Assembly (NCBI GenBank): GCA_902727915.1
Contig: CACVAU010000027.1
Span: 1-37,905 of the forward strand
Direction: 5' to 3'
Origin: an uncultured Sulfurovum sp.
Lineage (GTDB): Bacteria > Campylobacterota > Campylobacteria > Campylobacterales > Sulfurovaceae
DNA length: 37,905 nt
Position numbers and translations under genes: made by a program. How positions within the stretch are numbered: position 1 is the first letter of the stretch; the number at the start of each line of letters is the position of its first letter. Below are positions 26,903 through 34,875 of this stretch, in pieces. The notes beneath the pieces were generated by a model. It saw nothing but the letters and a program-made list of their open reading frames with translations, made no database searches and was not told where the DNA came from.

Positions 26903-27516
26903 GATTTATTGCTTTCTAGGCTATCTTCTTCAATAACTTCTGTGGTTATTTCATCACTTGTTTCAAGTACCAACTGTGGAAGTTGTTGTAAGTTTTTTAA
27001 GGAATAAAACTCTTTTTGCAGTTCAAGTTTTTTTAGTTTTTCTTCCAGTTGGACAATGTTTTTACGTTTAGGAGCGAGTATTTTGAGTAGATTAATGTGT
27101 TCTAATTCTTGTTGTAAGAGGGTGATTTCAACTTCTTCTAGTTCATCTAAGGCTAATTGAAGTTCGCTCTTTTTTTTTCTTAATATTTTTTCATAGTTAT
27201 TTTGTTCCATAAGATCAGCATATTCTGTTTTTAGTTCATTGATTGAGTGTATCTTTTGATTAAAAGTTTCATTTAACTTTTCAAGGAATCGCTCTTCATG
27301 GTCTCTGTCTCTTTTGATGTTACTAAGCTCTATTTCTTCTATTTCATTTAATTTTTTTTCTAGTTTAATTTGGCTTTTTAGCTCTTCAATTTCTAAGGCA
27401 TAGTTCGCGACGGCTTCAGTATAAACATATAAGCCTTCTTTATAGGTACTGTCTACTTTTTGCGCTAGAAGCGTAAGGTCGTCTTGGATGTTTTTACTTT
27501 GGGTTAAATTACTCAT
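26899..27516 (-). CDS. Coiled-coil protein, unknown function
   Basis: A 205-residue, strongly charged protein predicted by eye to be almost entirely coiled coil (about residues 35-170, rich in Glu, Lys and Leu heptads), with an acidic C-terminus. There is no signal peptide or membrane helix. I do not recognise a family. It lies between a membrane-anchored coiled-coil gene (11 bases upstream) and YaiI (4-base overlap), so the three probably form one operon. It may pair with the upstream coiled-coil protein, but this is inference. Confidence 0.75.
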   Translation of the reverse strand: MSNLTQSKNIQDDLTLLAQKVDSTYKEGLYVYTEAVANYALEIEELKSQIKLEKKLNEIEEIELSNIKRDRDHEERFLEKLNETFNQKIHSINELKTEYADLMEQNNYEKILRKKKSELQLALDELEEVEITLLQQELEHINLLKILAPKRKNIVQLEEKLKKLELQKEFYSLKNLQQLPQLVLETSDEITTEVIEEDSLESNKS

Positions 27517-27527
27517 ATCCTTGCCTT

Positions 27528-27878
27528 TTAATCTAAATGAATGTTTGCACGTTGCAGTAGTTTTTCTCTTTTACTTTGTAGTACTTCTAATTTAGCAACC
27601 ACTTGGTTTTTAGTACCATTTTTTGCCTGTTCTTCTAGGCTTTGAATGTTATTGTTGAGAAGTAATATTTGCTTTTCCAGTTCATGTTCTGTTTGCTTGA
27701 ATCGATGTTCATTTTCAGCAAAGACTTGACGTAGCCATTTGATTTTTTCTTTTTGTTCATTAATGATAAGTTGTTTTTTATCCATGGATTTTTTATATTT
27801 GTTGACAAAGTAGATAAGTACCACAAGTATAAATAGAGTGAGTAAAACTAAAGGCTGTTGATAGGCAAATGGAATCAT
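27528..27878 (-). CDS. Single-helix membrane protein with cytoplasmic coiled coil
   Basis: A 116-residue protein with one N-terminal transmembrane helix (about residues 8-25) and then a continuous coiled coil (about 30-110, including KKQLIINEQKEKIKWLRQ). The layout resembles small bitopic scaffolds such as FtsB-like or YhcB-like proteins, though no signature confirms this. It follows murJ by about 90 bases on the same strand and may share its transcript, hinting at a cell-envelope role. Confidence 0.75.
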   Translation of the reverse strand: MIPFAYQQPLVLLTLFILVVLIYFVNKYKKSMDKKQLIINEQKEKIKWLRQVFAENEHRFKQTEHELEKQILLLNNNIQSLEEQAKNGTKNQVVAKLEVLQSKREKLLQRANIHLD

Positions 27879-27969
27879 GTTCTTCTTCTTTTAAATTATT
27901 AGACAAGGAGTCTTTCTTTGGGTTATATTTTAGCTGAAAAGTTTGATAAAAAAGATTACGTGATGGTAC

Positions 27970-29388
27970 TTAGCGTATCCATCCCATAATCAATTCATTA
28001 AAAAACAGTAAAACAAAGGCAGAAAGCATGAGTCCCATGCCAAGATAGATAAGTTTCTTAAAATTCATAATGTCGGTAAACACATGAAATCCAACACCTC
28101 TAAGGGTGAGTATAAAGAAGATAAGACCTCCAATACTCCCAGCCAATGCTAACCCTGCTACACCCATAAGCTTCATAAGTGTGAAAGAGATAGCAATGTT
28201 GATGACCAAGGTAATTGTCGCAATCTTAGCAGCTTTTACATGTTCTTTTTTTGCATAGAGAAAGAGAGCAAAAAGTTTAGCCAAGCCGTATGGAATCAGT
28301 CCTAACATATACATTGCTAATACATTGGCTGTACTAACTGTCATTTCTGCTGTGTAAGCACCACGTTCAAAAAGCAACCAAATAATTGGTTCAGCTAAGA
28401 TGATACCTGTAAGTGTCGCTACCCCAAGTAAGGCTAAAAGAATCCAAAAAACACGGTTAAGGTGTTGGTAGGCTAAAGCTTCATTGTCATGTTTAATGGC
28501 TTTGGAGATAGCAGGAAAAAGTGCTATAGAAGCAGCAATGGCAATGATGGCAAGAGGTAGTTGAAAAACACGATTGGCATAAAAGAGGTACGAGATGGAA
28601 CCTGAAATAAGAAAGGAAGCCAGTATGGTGTCTATAAAAGAAGAAATTTGAGGCATCGAGTTTCCCCACACTGAAGGGAAAAATAGATTGTTAAACTCTT
28701 TTTTTTCTTTTTTTAAATCTTCTTGTTTACTCTCTTTTTTTCTATATTTCCAACCACCTATGAGTAAACGTTGTAAATTAAAATGTTTTATGGCGATGAG
28801 GTGTGCAATAACTTGTAAAAGCCCCCCAATAAGTACAGCAAAAGAAACAGCAACAATAATGGTTTCAGGCTCTTCTTTCATGTAAAAAAGAAGGGCTGCT
28901 ATCATGGAAATGTTCAGTAATGCTGTGGACATAGCAGAAGTGGCAAAATGTTCTTTGTATTGTAAGAGTGTGGCTAAAAAAGTAACGATAAACACTAAGT
29001 CCAAATACCAAAAGTTAATGGCAGTTAAAGGGGCTGTTTGGGCTATCTGTTCACTTGACCAGTCAGGCGTAATGATTTTTGTAAGAATCTCAGGAAATAG
29101 GGTGACTAAGAGAGAAAAAGCAATAAGTATGAGCATAAAGCGTAAAAAAATAGCCGTGGCAAAAACACCTTTTTGTTTTGAAGCAATGAACGAAGGCATA
29201 AAGGCTTGAGTAAAAGCACCTTCAGCAAAAATACGTCTAAAAAGGTTGGGTAGTTTAAATGCTACAAAAAAGATGTCTGTCCATATGGAAGCTCCTAGTG
29301 CAGAAGCCATGGCAACATCACGTCCTAAACCTGTTACACGAGAGAAGAGTATACCGAAGCTATTGGAGAAGAAGGATTTTAATTTCAT
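27970..29388 (-). CDS. murJ: Lipid II flippase MurJ (MviN family)
   Basis: MurJ moves lipid II across the inner membrane for peptidoglycan synthesis. The 472-residue protein has about 13-14 hydrophobic helices, with family motifs NSFGILFSRVTGLGRDVAMASALG at the N-terminus, KLPNLFRRIFAEGAFTQAFMPSF, and LPLAIIAIAASIALFPAISK in the second half. An internal cytoplasmic loop (about residues 215-230) is very lysine- and glutamate-rich. Length is normal. The ATG is at 29386-29388, and its promoter must lie in the long gap to the right. Confidence 0.95.
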   Translation of the reverse strand: MKLKSFFSNSFGILFSRVTGLGRDVAMASALGASIWTDIFFVAFKLPNLFRRIFAEGAFTQAFMPSFIASKQKGVFATAIFLRFMLILIAFSLLVTLFPEILTKIITPDWSSEQIAQTAPLTAINFWYLDLVFIVTFLATLLQYKEHFATSAMSTALLNISMIAALLFYMKEEPETIIVAVSFAVLIGGLLQVIAHLIAIKHFNLQRLLIGGWKYRKKESKQEDLKKEKKEFNNLFFPSVWGNSMPQISSFIDTILASFLISGSISYLFYANRVFQLPLAIIAIAASIALFPAISKAIKHDNEALAYQHLNRVFWILLALLGVATLTGIILAEPIIWLLFERGAYTAEMTVSTANVLAMYMLGLIPYGLAKLFALFLYAKKEHVKAAKIATITLVINIAISFTLMKLMGVAGLALAGSIGGLIFFILTLRGVGFHVFTDIMNFKKLIYLGMGLMLSAFVLLFFNELIMGWIR

Positions 29389-29428
29389 GCTGTAATTTTA
29401 GCGTAATAAGTGAAATTTTATGAGGGGT

Positions 29429-29481
29429 AAATAGCAAAGATGAGATTTCATCCTTTAACTTGAAAAAACATTTTGCTATTT
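29429..29481. repeat. Nested inverted repeat (hairpin within hairpin)
   Basis: The outer arms AAATAGCAAA (29429-29438) and TTTGCTATTT (29472-29481) pair perfectly over ten bases. Immediately inside the left arm, GATGA (29439-29443) pairs with TCATC (29448-29452) across GATT. It sits about 40 bases from the murJ start, so it could be a leader RNA structure or an operator. Confidence 0.6.
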
Positions 29482-29555
29482 GTGTTACAGAAGTTATTTA
29501 ACTTCTTTGAAAATTTATAAAGCTCTTCCTTTGGCCCTTTGTATAGCCCTTGTAA

Positions 29556-29571
29556 CGATAACGAATTATCG
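29556..29571. repeat. Short perfect hairpin CGATAA-CGAA-TTATCG
   Basis: Six-base arms flank a CGAA tetraloop, and partial pairing extends outward. No poly-T tract follows, so it is not a classic terminator. It may be a regulator site or RNA hairpin. Confidence 0.5.
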
Positions 29572-29814
29572 CTAAGAATATGATAGCTATATTTCTTTAG
29601 AAAGATTGTGATATTTTTTAAAACTTTTTAAAAAAATAAATATGGATAATATTAAATAATATATAAGAATTAATTTTATTTTTATATAAATATAAAGTAT
29701 TGTTTATTATTATAATATATTGTATTGTTTTTTTCAAGTTTCCAGAGCTTTTCTATCTAGTTGATATAGTAGAGTACTCATTGAAAAGCTTTTATAGTTG
29801 TTAGTAAAAAACGC

Positions 29815-29820
29815 TATAAT
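29815..29820 (+). promoter_or_regulatory. -10 box of the CHAT gene
   Basis: TATAAT lies 32 bases upstream of the ATG at 29853. No consensus -35 is present at the right distance. This is a typical TAWAAT-led promoter for Campylobacterota. Confidence 0.5.
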
Positions 29821-29852
29821 TATTCTACTTCCAAAGAAATACGGAAAATCCA

Positions 29853-32294
29853 ATGTTTACCATTACGCCAAAAAATAACTTAGACATAAACCTGCAACAA
29901 TCAAAAGAACTCATCGATAAAGAGCTGTGGGAAAAGCTAGAGTTTTCTGAACCTTTAGAACTCACAAAAGAAATTCAGTCCATTATCATAGAGAGTAACG
30001 ATGCACAAACCTTACAACTTCCATGGGAACTGCTTTTTCATCCCACTTACGGATTTTTAGCACAACATCCTAACTTTACATTAAGTCGAAAAATTCCTAA
30101 TTTACCTAATAGTTCAAGCCCATTAGAAAAACGACCATTAAGAGTTCTATTTTTCTCAACGCTTTCTGATAACATTGGTGAAGAAGGACGACTTTCGGTA
30201 GAGAAAGAACAAGAGGTTGTACTTGAAACTCTTTTACCTTTTAGGCAAAAGGGTTTAGTGGAGATAAGCATTCCGAATGATGGACGTTTCTCTAGTTTAA
30301 AAAAGCTTATAGAAAAAGAAAAACCTGACATGGTCTTTTTAAGTGGGCATAGTTCTTATGCTGATGGCAAAGGCTCATTTCTTTTTGAAGACAAACGAGG
30401 CTTAGGTGTTCATATAGATGAAAAAGAACTTAATACGGCTTTTGTCGGTTCTTCAGTAGAATGTGTGGTGCTTTCTTCTTGTGAATCAGCTATGGCAAGT
30501 AATGAAACGTTAAAAAGTGGTTTGCTTATGAGTCTTGCATTTTCAGGCATTAAAAATGTGATTGGTATGCGTGAGAGCGTTTATGATAAAGCTGGAATTA
30601 TATTTGCTCAAAACTTCATAGAACAAGTAGCCAATGAAAAGTCCATCGCCCAAGCTGTTCAAAAAGCACGACATGAAATAGGAAAACTGGAAGATGAAGT
30701 TAAAGAACATTGGCATTTGCCCATGTTGGTTTCGCAAGATGTTTATAGACCCTTGGTCAATTGGGATTTTATGCCAACACCTCCAACACAAGAAAGTTTA
30801 AATCAAACCTTAAATCAAATTCTTTACCCTACACTTTATGTTGGACGACGAAGAGAATTTAGAACGTTTTATAACTATCTTTACGAGAACAAGCTCAAAA
30901 AACTTCTACTTCACGGAGAAGGAGGCATTGGTAAAACAGCGATGGTTGCTAAGTTTGGGGTGGAACTTAGAAAAGAAGAGTATAAGGTTTTTGATTATAC
31001 TTTAAAAGGTGAAGACAGTCTTGGTTGGAAAAAATTTATAAATGATATGAAAAAGTCTTTGTCAAAAGATAATAAAGATGAATTTAAAGAGACTTTTGAT
31101 GACTTTAAAGAAGACCAAACTTATGTTACAAGAGTAGTGGCTGATTTACTACTAGAAGAGCATAAAAAAGTAGCCTTCATTTTTGACAACTTAGAAAGTG
31201 TTCAAGACCCAATCACTAAAGAGATAACCGATACCAAACTAAAAGCATGGATAGAGACACTTAGTAATATAGAGAATGTAGTAGTACTTATGACTTCTCG
31301 TTGGTTACTGCCAAACTGCGAACACGCCATTGCTCTTAATCGACCTTTAAAAAGTGACTTTCTTTACTTTCTCTCCATGCAAAACATAAAGGTTTCACGA
31401 AAAGACAAACTCAATAAAATTTACGAAACTTTTGGAGGAAATTACCGAGGCGTTGGGTTTTTTATAAAAGCCATAGAGAACATGAATGGGCTAGATGAAG
31501 AACAATTTTTAGCCAAACTCTCTAAAGCTACCAGAGAGATACAGATAGATATGTCCATAGAACAGATACTTTCTTACCTAAGTTTAGAAGAACGAGAACT
31601 GCTTGAACGAATGACTGTTTATGATGTACCTGTACCTCAAGACGGTGTACGAAAAATAGCATTAGATTTACCTAAAAAAGCCTTAGATATCTTAGTTTCT
31701 TTTTCCTTAGTGGAAGAGAGTTATAACTCTACTTATGAACTTAACGAGTATCAGGTTTCTGCTTTAGTGTTGGAATATTTAGGTCAAAAAGATTTAAGTA
31801 TTGCCCAAGCTAGTTATATTCTAGCTTCAGAGTATCTGTTTGGCTTGTTTGCCCATCCTTATGGAAGAAAAAACCTTACCTGGGGACTCATAGCTTATGA
31901 AGCATTGAGTAAAGTTAATAATATTGAAGTTTTAGAAACCTGGCTTTTTGATGAAAGTAATAAAGAAGATAGAATGCTTCGAGGTGTGTTACTCAATCAA
32001 ATTTCCATTCAAAACCATCAAATTGCTAAGTATTCAAAAGCTTTGGAATACTTAGAAAAGTCATTAAAGATATATGTAGAGATAGACGATAAATCAGGAG
32101 AGTGTGCTTCCCGTTTTAATATAGGGCATATATATTTGGCTAATGATGAGGTTCAAAAAGCATTACATGAATGGTTAAACGTTTATAAGATTGCGAAAGA
32201 GATAGAGAATGCACAAGCTTTAGAAGCTTTGGATGGGTTGGCTAAAAATAATGGGTTTGATAATTTTGAAGCTTTGAAAGATAAAGTGTCGTAG
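29853..32294 (+). CDS. CHAT protease-STAND NTPase-TPR protein
   Basis: An 813-residue protein in three parts. Residues 1 to about 320 form a CHAT domain (caspase-like cysteine protease): PWELLFHP, then catalytic H166 in FLSGHSS and C210 in VVLSSCESA. Residues about 335-560 are a STAND-type NTPase with Walker A GEGGIGKT (355-362), Walker B FIFDNLE (D445) and VVLMTSRW. The C-terminus (about 700-810) holds TPR-like helices including YSKALEYLEKSLKIY. This effector-NTPase-sensor order is that of bacterial immune STAND proteins; a defence role is inference. A three-helix membrane gene follows and may encode its target. Confidence 0.88.
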   Translation: MFTITPKNNLDINLQQSKELIDKELWEKLEFSEPLELTKEIQSIIIESNDAQTLQLPWELLFHPTYGFLAQHPNFTLSRKIPNLPNSSSPLEKRPLRVLFFSTLSDNIGEEGRLSVEKEQEVVLETLLPFRQKGLVEISIPNDGRFSSLKKLIEKEKPDMVFLSGHSSYADGKGSFLFEDKRGLGVHIDEKELNTAFVGSSVECVVLSSCESAMASNETLKSGLLMSLAFSGIKNVIGMRESVYDKAGIIFAQNFIEQVANEKSIAQAVQKARHEIGKLEDEVKEHWHLPMLVSQDVYRPLVNWDFMPTPPTQESLNQTLNQILYPTLYVGRRREFRTFYNYLYENKLKKLLLHGEGGIGKTAMVAKFGVELRKEEYKVFDYTLKGEDSLGWKKFINDMKKSLSKDNKDEFKETFDDFKEDQTYVTRVVADLLLEEHKKVAFIFDNLESVQDPITKEITDTKLKAWIETLSNIENVVVLMTSRWLLPNCEHAIALNRPLKSDFLYFLSMQNIKVSRKDKLNKIYETFGGNYRGVGFFIKAIENMNGLDEEQFLAKLSKATREIQIDMSIEQILSYLSLEERELLERMTVYDVPVPQDGVRKIALDLPKKALDILVSFSLVEESYNSTYELNEYQVSALVLEYLGQKDLSIAQASYILASEYLFGLFAHPYGRKNLTWGLIAYEALSKVNNIEVLETWLFDESNKEDRMLRGVLLNQISIQNHQIAKYSKALEYLEKSLKIYVEIDDKSGECASRFNIGHIYLANDEVQKALHEWLNVYKIAKEIENAQALEALDGLAKNNGFDNFEALKDKVS

Positions 32295-32336
32295 GTATGA
32301 GCATGTCCTACATAAAATAATGATAAAATTTTAAAA
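32291..32336 (+). repeat. Repeat copy A (46 bases), upstream of the small membrane gene
   Basis: It starts at the CHAT stop codon with GTAGGTATGAGCATGTCC and ends in an A/T-rich part containing AAATAATGAT. It aligns without gaps to 32765-32810, with 34 of 46 bases the same. Confidence 0.65.
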
Positions 32337-32348
32337 ATGGAGAGAAAT

Positions 32349-32759
32349 ATGGAAAAATATACATCAAAACCATTAGATAGCATTGATAAAAAGCTTCAAG
32401 AAAAGTTTGCTGAAGACATTGCTAATCAAGCAACGCTTATGGACAACATGGGGAAACAGTTACTTACTTTAGAATTGGCAATGGTAGGAATCTACGCTAC
32501 GGTGTTAAAACTCATAGCTGGAGATGGAGCAACTCTAGACGGAAGTTGGGCGATTGGCATTACTTTTTTGTTTTGGTTTATGGCAGTGGTGGCTACAGTG
32601 TTGGCAATTTTTCCTGAAGAATATGAGGTAAATAAAACAAAACCAGACGAGATAGAAAAGTATTTCTATGCTTCAGCTCGAAAGAAAGGGAAGATGCTCG
32701 TTGTTTCGGTGGCTTTGTTTTTTATAGGGGTTGCTATTTCAGTTTTTACCATGATTTGA
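32349..32759 (+). CDS. Small three-helix membrane protein paired with the CHAT gene
   Basis: A 136-residue protein (start at ATG 32349, six bases after GGAG; an in-frame ATG at 32337 would add four residues but would lie on the ribosome site). The N-terminal 35 residues are charged and helical. Membrane segments lie near 38-56, 67-89 and 116-136, with a charged loop (about 90-115) between the second and third that is a plausible protease-accessible site. No family is recognised. Tight linkage to the CHAT-STAND gene suggests a partner: a cleaved pore-former, an anchor, or an accessory. Confidence 0.78.
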   Translation: MEKYTSKPLDSIDKKLQEKFAEDIANQATLMDNMGKQLLTLELAMVGIYATVLKLIAGDGATLDGSWAIGITFLFWFMAVVATVLAIFPEEYEVNKTKPDEIEKYFYASARKKGKMLVVSVALFFIGVAISVFTMI

Positions 32760-32764
32760 GTGTA

Positions 32765-32810
32765 CTAGGTGTGAGCGTATCATATGTTAAATAATGATGG
32801 AATTGGAAAA
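32765..32810 (+). repeat. Repeat copy B (46 bases), downstream of the small membrane gene
   Basis: It begins CTAGGTGTGAGCGTATC and carries the same AAATAATGAT core at the same place as copy A. The changes are mostly transitions, so the two copies look like diverged duplicates. Confidence 0.65.
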
Positions 32811-32842
32811 TAAGTTGCCATATAATAATGGTTTAGATTAAG

Positions 32843-32864
32843 TGTGTGACAGGGTCACACCTAC
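32843..32864 (-). repeat. Partial inverted copy C, forming a GTGTGAC/GTCACAC hairpin
   Basis: GTGTGAC (32844-32850) pairs with GTCACAC (32854-32860) around AGG. On the minus strand the sequence reads GTAGGTGTGACCCTGTC, matching 14 of 17 bases of the head of copy A. It lies just before the ribosome site of the zinc-ribbon gene. Confidence 0.55.
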
Positions 32865-32875
32865 AGAGGATTTGT

Positions 32876-33058
32876 ATGTCAGAAAATATAATAACAATAG
32901 AGTGTTGGAAGTGTGAAGAAGATTTTGAGAAGGCTATTCCTAAAAAAGATAGAGTAGGGGTAGCTTTAGTAATTTGCCCTTTTTGTGGTGTAGAGTGTAA
33001 GGTTGAGTTTGATAAAAGCAGTTCAGTGATTACTCTTTTTAAATCGAAAAAGAGATGA
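32876..33058 (+). CDS. Small zinc-ribbon protein
   Basis: A 60-residue protein with CWKC near the N-terminus and CPFC plus a further Cys (GVEC) about 20 residues later, a classic four-cysteine zinc ribbon. The ATG at 32876 is preferred because AGAGGA lies five bases upstream; a GTG at 32846 falls inside the inverted repeat. Its stop overlaps the start of the metalloprotease gene (ATGA), so the two are translationally coupled. Function is unknown. Confidence 0.7.
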   Translation: MSENIITIECWKCEEDFEKAIPKKDRVGVALVICPFCGVECKVEFDKSSSVITLFKSKKR

Positions 33059-33552
33059 AGTTAAAATACCTAAACAATTACCCACAAAACCTCCAAGATC
33101 AAATACGAGAGCTTATAGAAAAAGATAAACTCTCAAACTACATTTTAAACAAATACCCCACAAAGCATGAGTATCAAAACGACAAAGCTTTGTATGAGTA
33201 CACCAATGAATTTAAAAATCAATACCTTAAAAAATTTACCCTTTCAAAAGTCATTTATGATGGAAAAATAAATGTTATAAATAATGCTTTAGGAACCCAT
33301 ACTTTTGTCTCACGAGTGCAGGGTGGAAAGCTTAAGGCTAAAAATGAGATAAGGGTAGGTACGGTATTTAAAAATATGCCTGAAGAGTTTTTGCGCATGA
33401 TTGTGGTGCATGAGTTGGCTCATTTTAAAGAGAAAGAGCATAACAAGGCTTTTTATAAATTTTGTATGTACATGGAACCCTCTTATACTCAGTTGGAGTT
33501 TGATTTGAGGGTTTATTTGACGTATGTGAACTTGAAGGGGAAGTTGTATTAG
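33055..33552 (+). CDS. YgjP-like (DUF45) zinc metallopeptidase
   Basis: A 165-residue protein with the catalytic motif HELAHFKEKEH: HExxH followed by a third histidine, as in the YgjP/WSS1-related metalloprotease domain. The upstream LGTHTFVSRVQGGKLKAKNEIRVGTVF strand region and the downstream tail are consistent with that family. The substrate is unknown. Its end overlaps the convergent acpS gene by four bases. Coupling to a zinc ribbon may reflect a substrate-binding or regulatory partner. Confidence 0.85.
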   Translation: MKLKYLNNYPQNLQDQIRELIEKDKLSNYILNKYPTKHEYQNDKALYEYTNEFKNQYLKKFTLSKVIYDGKINVINNALGTHTFVSRVQGGKLKAKNEIRVGTVFKNMPEEFLRMIVVHELAHFKEKEHNKAFYKFCMYMEPSYTQLEFDLRVYLTYVNLKGKLY

Positions 33553-33896
33553 TCAATGACTACAACAGCTATGGCAAAACCACCATCATGAGCAATGGAG
33601 AGTGAAGAGCTTTTAATTTGGTGAAATGTTTGAGCTTCTTGACTTAATTTAAAGTGAGGAGCCTGTCTTTCATCTTTGTATAAAATGATATCATGAAAGC
33701 CAAGTTCTGCACAAATTCCACAGCCTAATGCTTTAGCAATGGCTTCTTTTGCAGCCCAGTAACCTGCTAAACTATTGGGTTTTTGTGAGAGTTTTTGTTC
33801 TTCTTGACTGAGAAATCTATCTAAAAATTTGCTACCAAATTTGTTATGAGCGTTCTCTATACGAGAGACGACAGTAATGTCTGTTCCAATTTTCAT
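33549..33896 (-). CDS. acpS: Holo-[acyl-carrier-protein] synthase
   Basis: AcpS transfers 4'-phosphopantetheine from CoA to apo-ACP. The 115-residue protein shows the family start IGTDITVVSRIE, with the metal-binding Asp, then LSQEEQ and YWAAKEAIAKALG with the catalytic-site Glu/Lys, and ends SLSIAHDGGFAIAVVV. Length is standard. It is divergent from mlaE across 55 bases, a space that must hold both promoters. Confidence 0.95.
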   Translation of the reverse strand: MKIGTDITVVSRIENAHNKFGSKFLDRFLSQEEQKLSQKPNSLAGYWAAKEAIAKALGCGICAELGFHDIILYKDERQAPHFKLSQEAQTFHQIKSSSLSIAHDGGFAIAVVVID

Positions 33897-33951
33897 ACAG
33901 TTAGTTTAGCAGATTTTTTAGATAAAATAAACAAAAATTAAAAAGAAGCAC

Positions 33952-34743
33952 ATGGAAACGATATTCTCACTTATTGGTACCCCTTTTGTTCGTTTTATGC
34001 AAAGTATGGAGCGTTTTGGGGCGTTTATTATTTTTCAAATACAACTTATAGGATTGATGTTTAAGCGTCCATGGCGTATTAAGCAAATATTTGAGCAAAT
34101 AGAAGTTATTGCTATTGGTACGTTTGGTGTTATTTTTTTAACGGCACTGTTTTTAGGACTTATTGAAGCTGTGCAACTTTATCAAGGGTTCTCAAAATTT
34201 GGGGCTGAGAGTTTTATGGGTTATACCATTTTTATCTCTATTACGAGAGAACTTTCACCCCTTTTAGCTGCACTCATGGTTACAGCACAGGCTATTTCCT
34301 CTATGTCAGCAGAACTTGGAACCATGAGGGTTACAGAGCAAATTGATGCCATAGAGACTTTGGCTGTTGATTCTAAAAAGTATTTATTGGCTCCTCGTGT
34401 TATTGCTACAACCATTGCTGTACCATTGTTGGTATTAGCCTTTAATGTGATTTCAAACACTTCGGCTTTTTTGATGGCATGGTTTGCTTTAGACATGAAT
34501 CCTGTTGTTTATAAAGACAGTATTACCCAACTTTTACAGTTTTCTGATATTGGTACAGGACTGATTAAAGCTTTAGTATATGGTTATTTAATTGGGGCTA
34601 TTGGTACTTATGTGGGGTATCATACTTCTGGTGGAGCAAAGGGAGTTGGTATTGCTACTACAAAGGCAGTTGTTTTAGCTTCTGTTACTATTTTTATTGC
34701 TGATTTGTTTATTTCTATTATATTCTTGGCACTGGACTGGTAA
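33952..34743 (+). CDS. mlaE: MlaE-family ABC transporter permease
   Basis: MlaE is the permease of the Mla phospholipid-transport ABC system that maintains outer-membrane lipid asymmetry. The 263-residue protein carries MlaE landmarks: KRPWRIKQIFEQIEVIAIGTFGVIFLTALFLGL, FISITRELSPLLAALMV, and ELGTMRVTEQIDAIETLAVDSKKYLLAPRV, with about five or six hydrophobic segments. The ATPase (mlaF) and MCE (mlaD) genes, usually next to it, are not present on either side. The next gene encodes an outer-membrane protein, so partners must be elsewhere. Confidence 0.93.
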   Translation: METIFSLIGTPFVRFMQSMERFGAFIIFQIQLIGLMFKRPWRIKQIFEQIEVIAIGTFGVIFLTALFLGLIEAVQLYQGFSKFGAESFMGYTIFISITRELSPLLAALMVTAQAISSMSAELGTMRVTEQIDAIETLAVDSKKYLLAPRVIATTIAVPLLVLAFNVISNTSAFLMAWFALDMNPVVYKDSITQLLQFSDIGTGLIKALVYGYLIGAIGTYVGYHTSGGAKGVGIATTKAVVLASVTIFIADLFISIIFLALDW

Positions 34744-34875
34744 AAATAAATATTTTTTGTTTTTTAATATTAACTTTAAAATATAAATTAAATTATAATT
34801 TAAGTTTTAAATAAGATATAAATATTCTTTCGTTATTATCTAATCATTATAAAATAATATTTCAGGATATAAAAA

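Larger units (their letters stand above)
29389..29852. other. 464-base non-coding gap with several inverted repeats
   Basis: No convincing gene lies here. It holds the promoters of murJ (leftward) and the CHAT gene (rightward). Three perfect inverted repeats lie in the left half, listed separately or in the findings: a nested hairpin at 29429-29481, AGAAGTTA-TT-TAACTTCT at 29489-29506, and CGATAA-CGAA-TTATCG at 29556-29571. The right half (about 29610-29740) is nearly pure A/T. A small RNA gene or decayed sequence is possible. Confidence 0.7.

Noticed and set aside
29460..29600. Short reading frames in the 464-base gap, including a TTG-led 13-codon frame and a hydrophobic frame
   Set aside because: They have no ribosome site, are interrupted or lack a start, and overlap inverted repeats that explain the sequence better.
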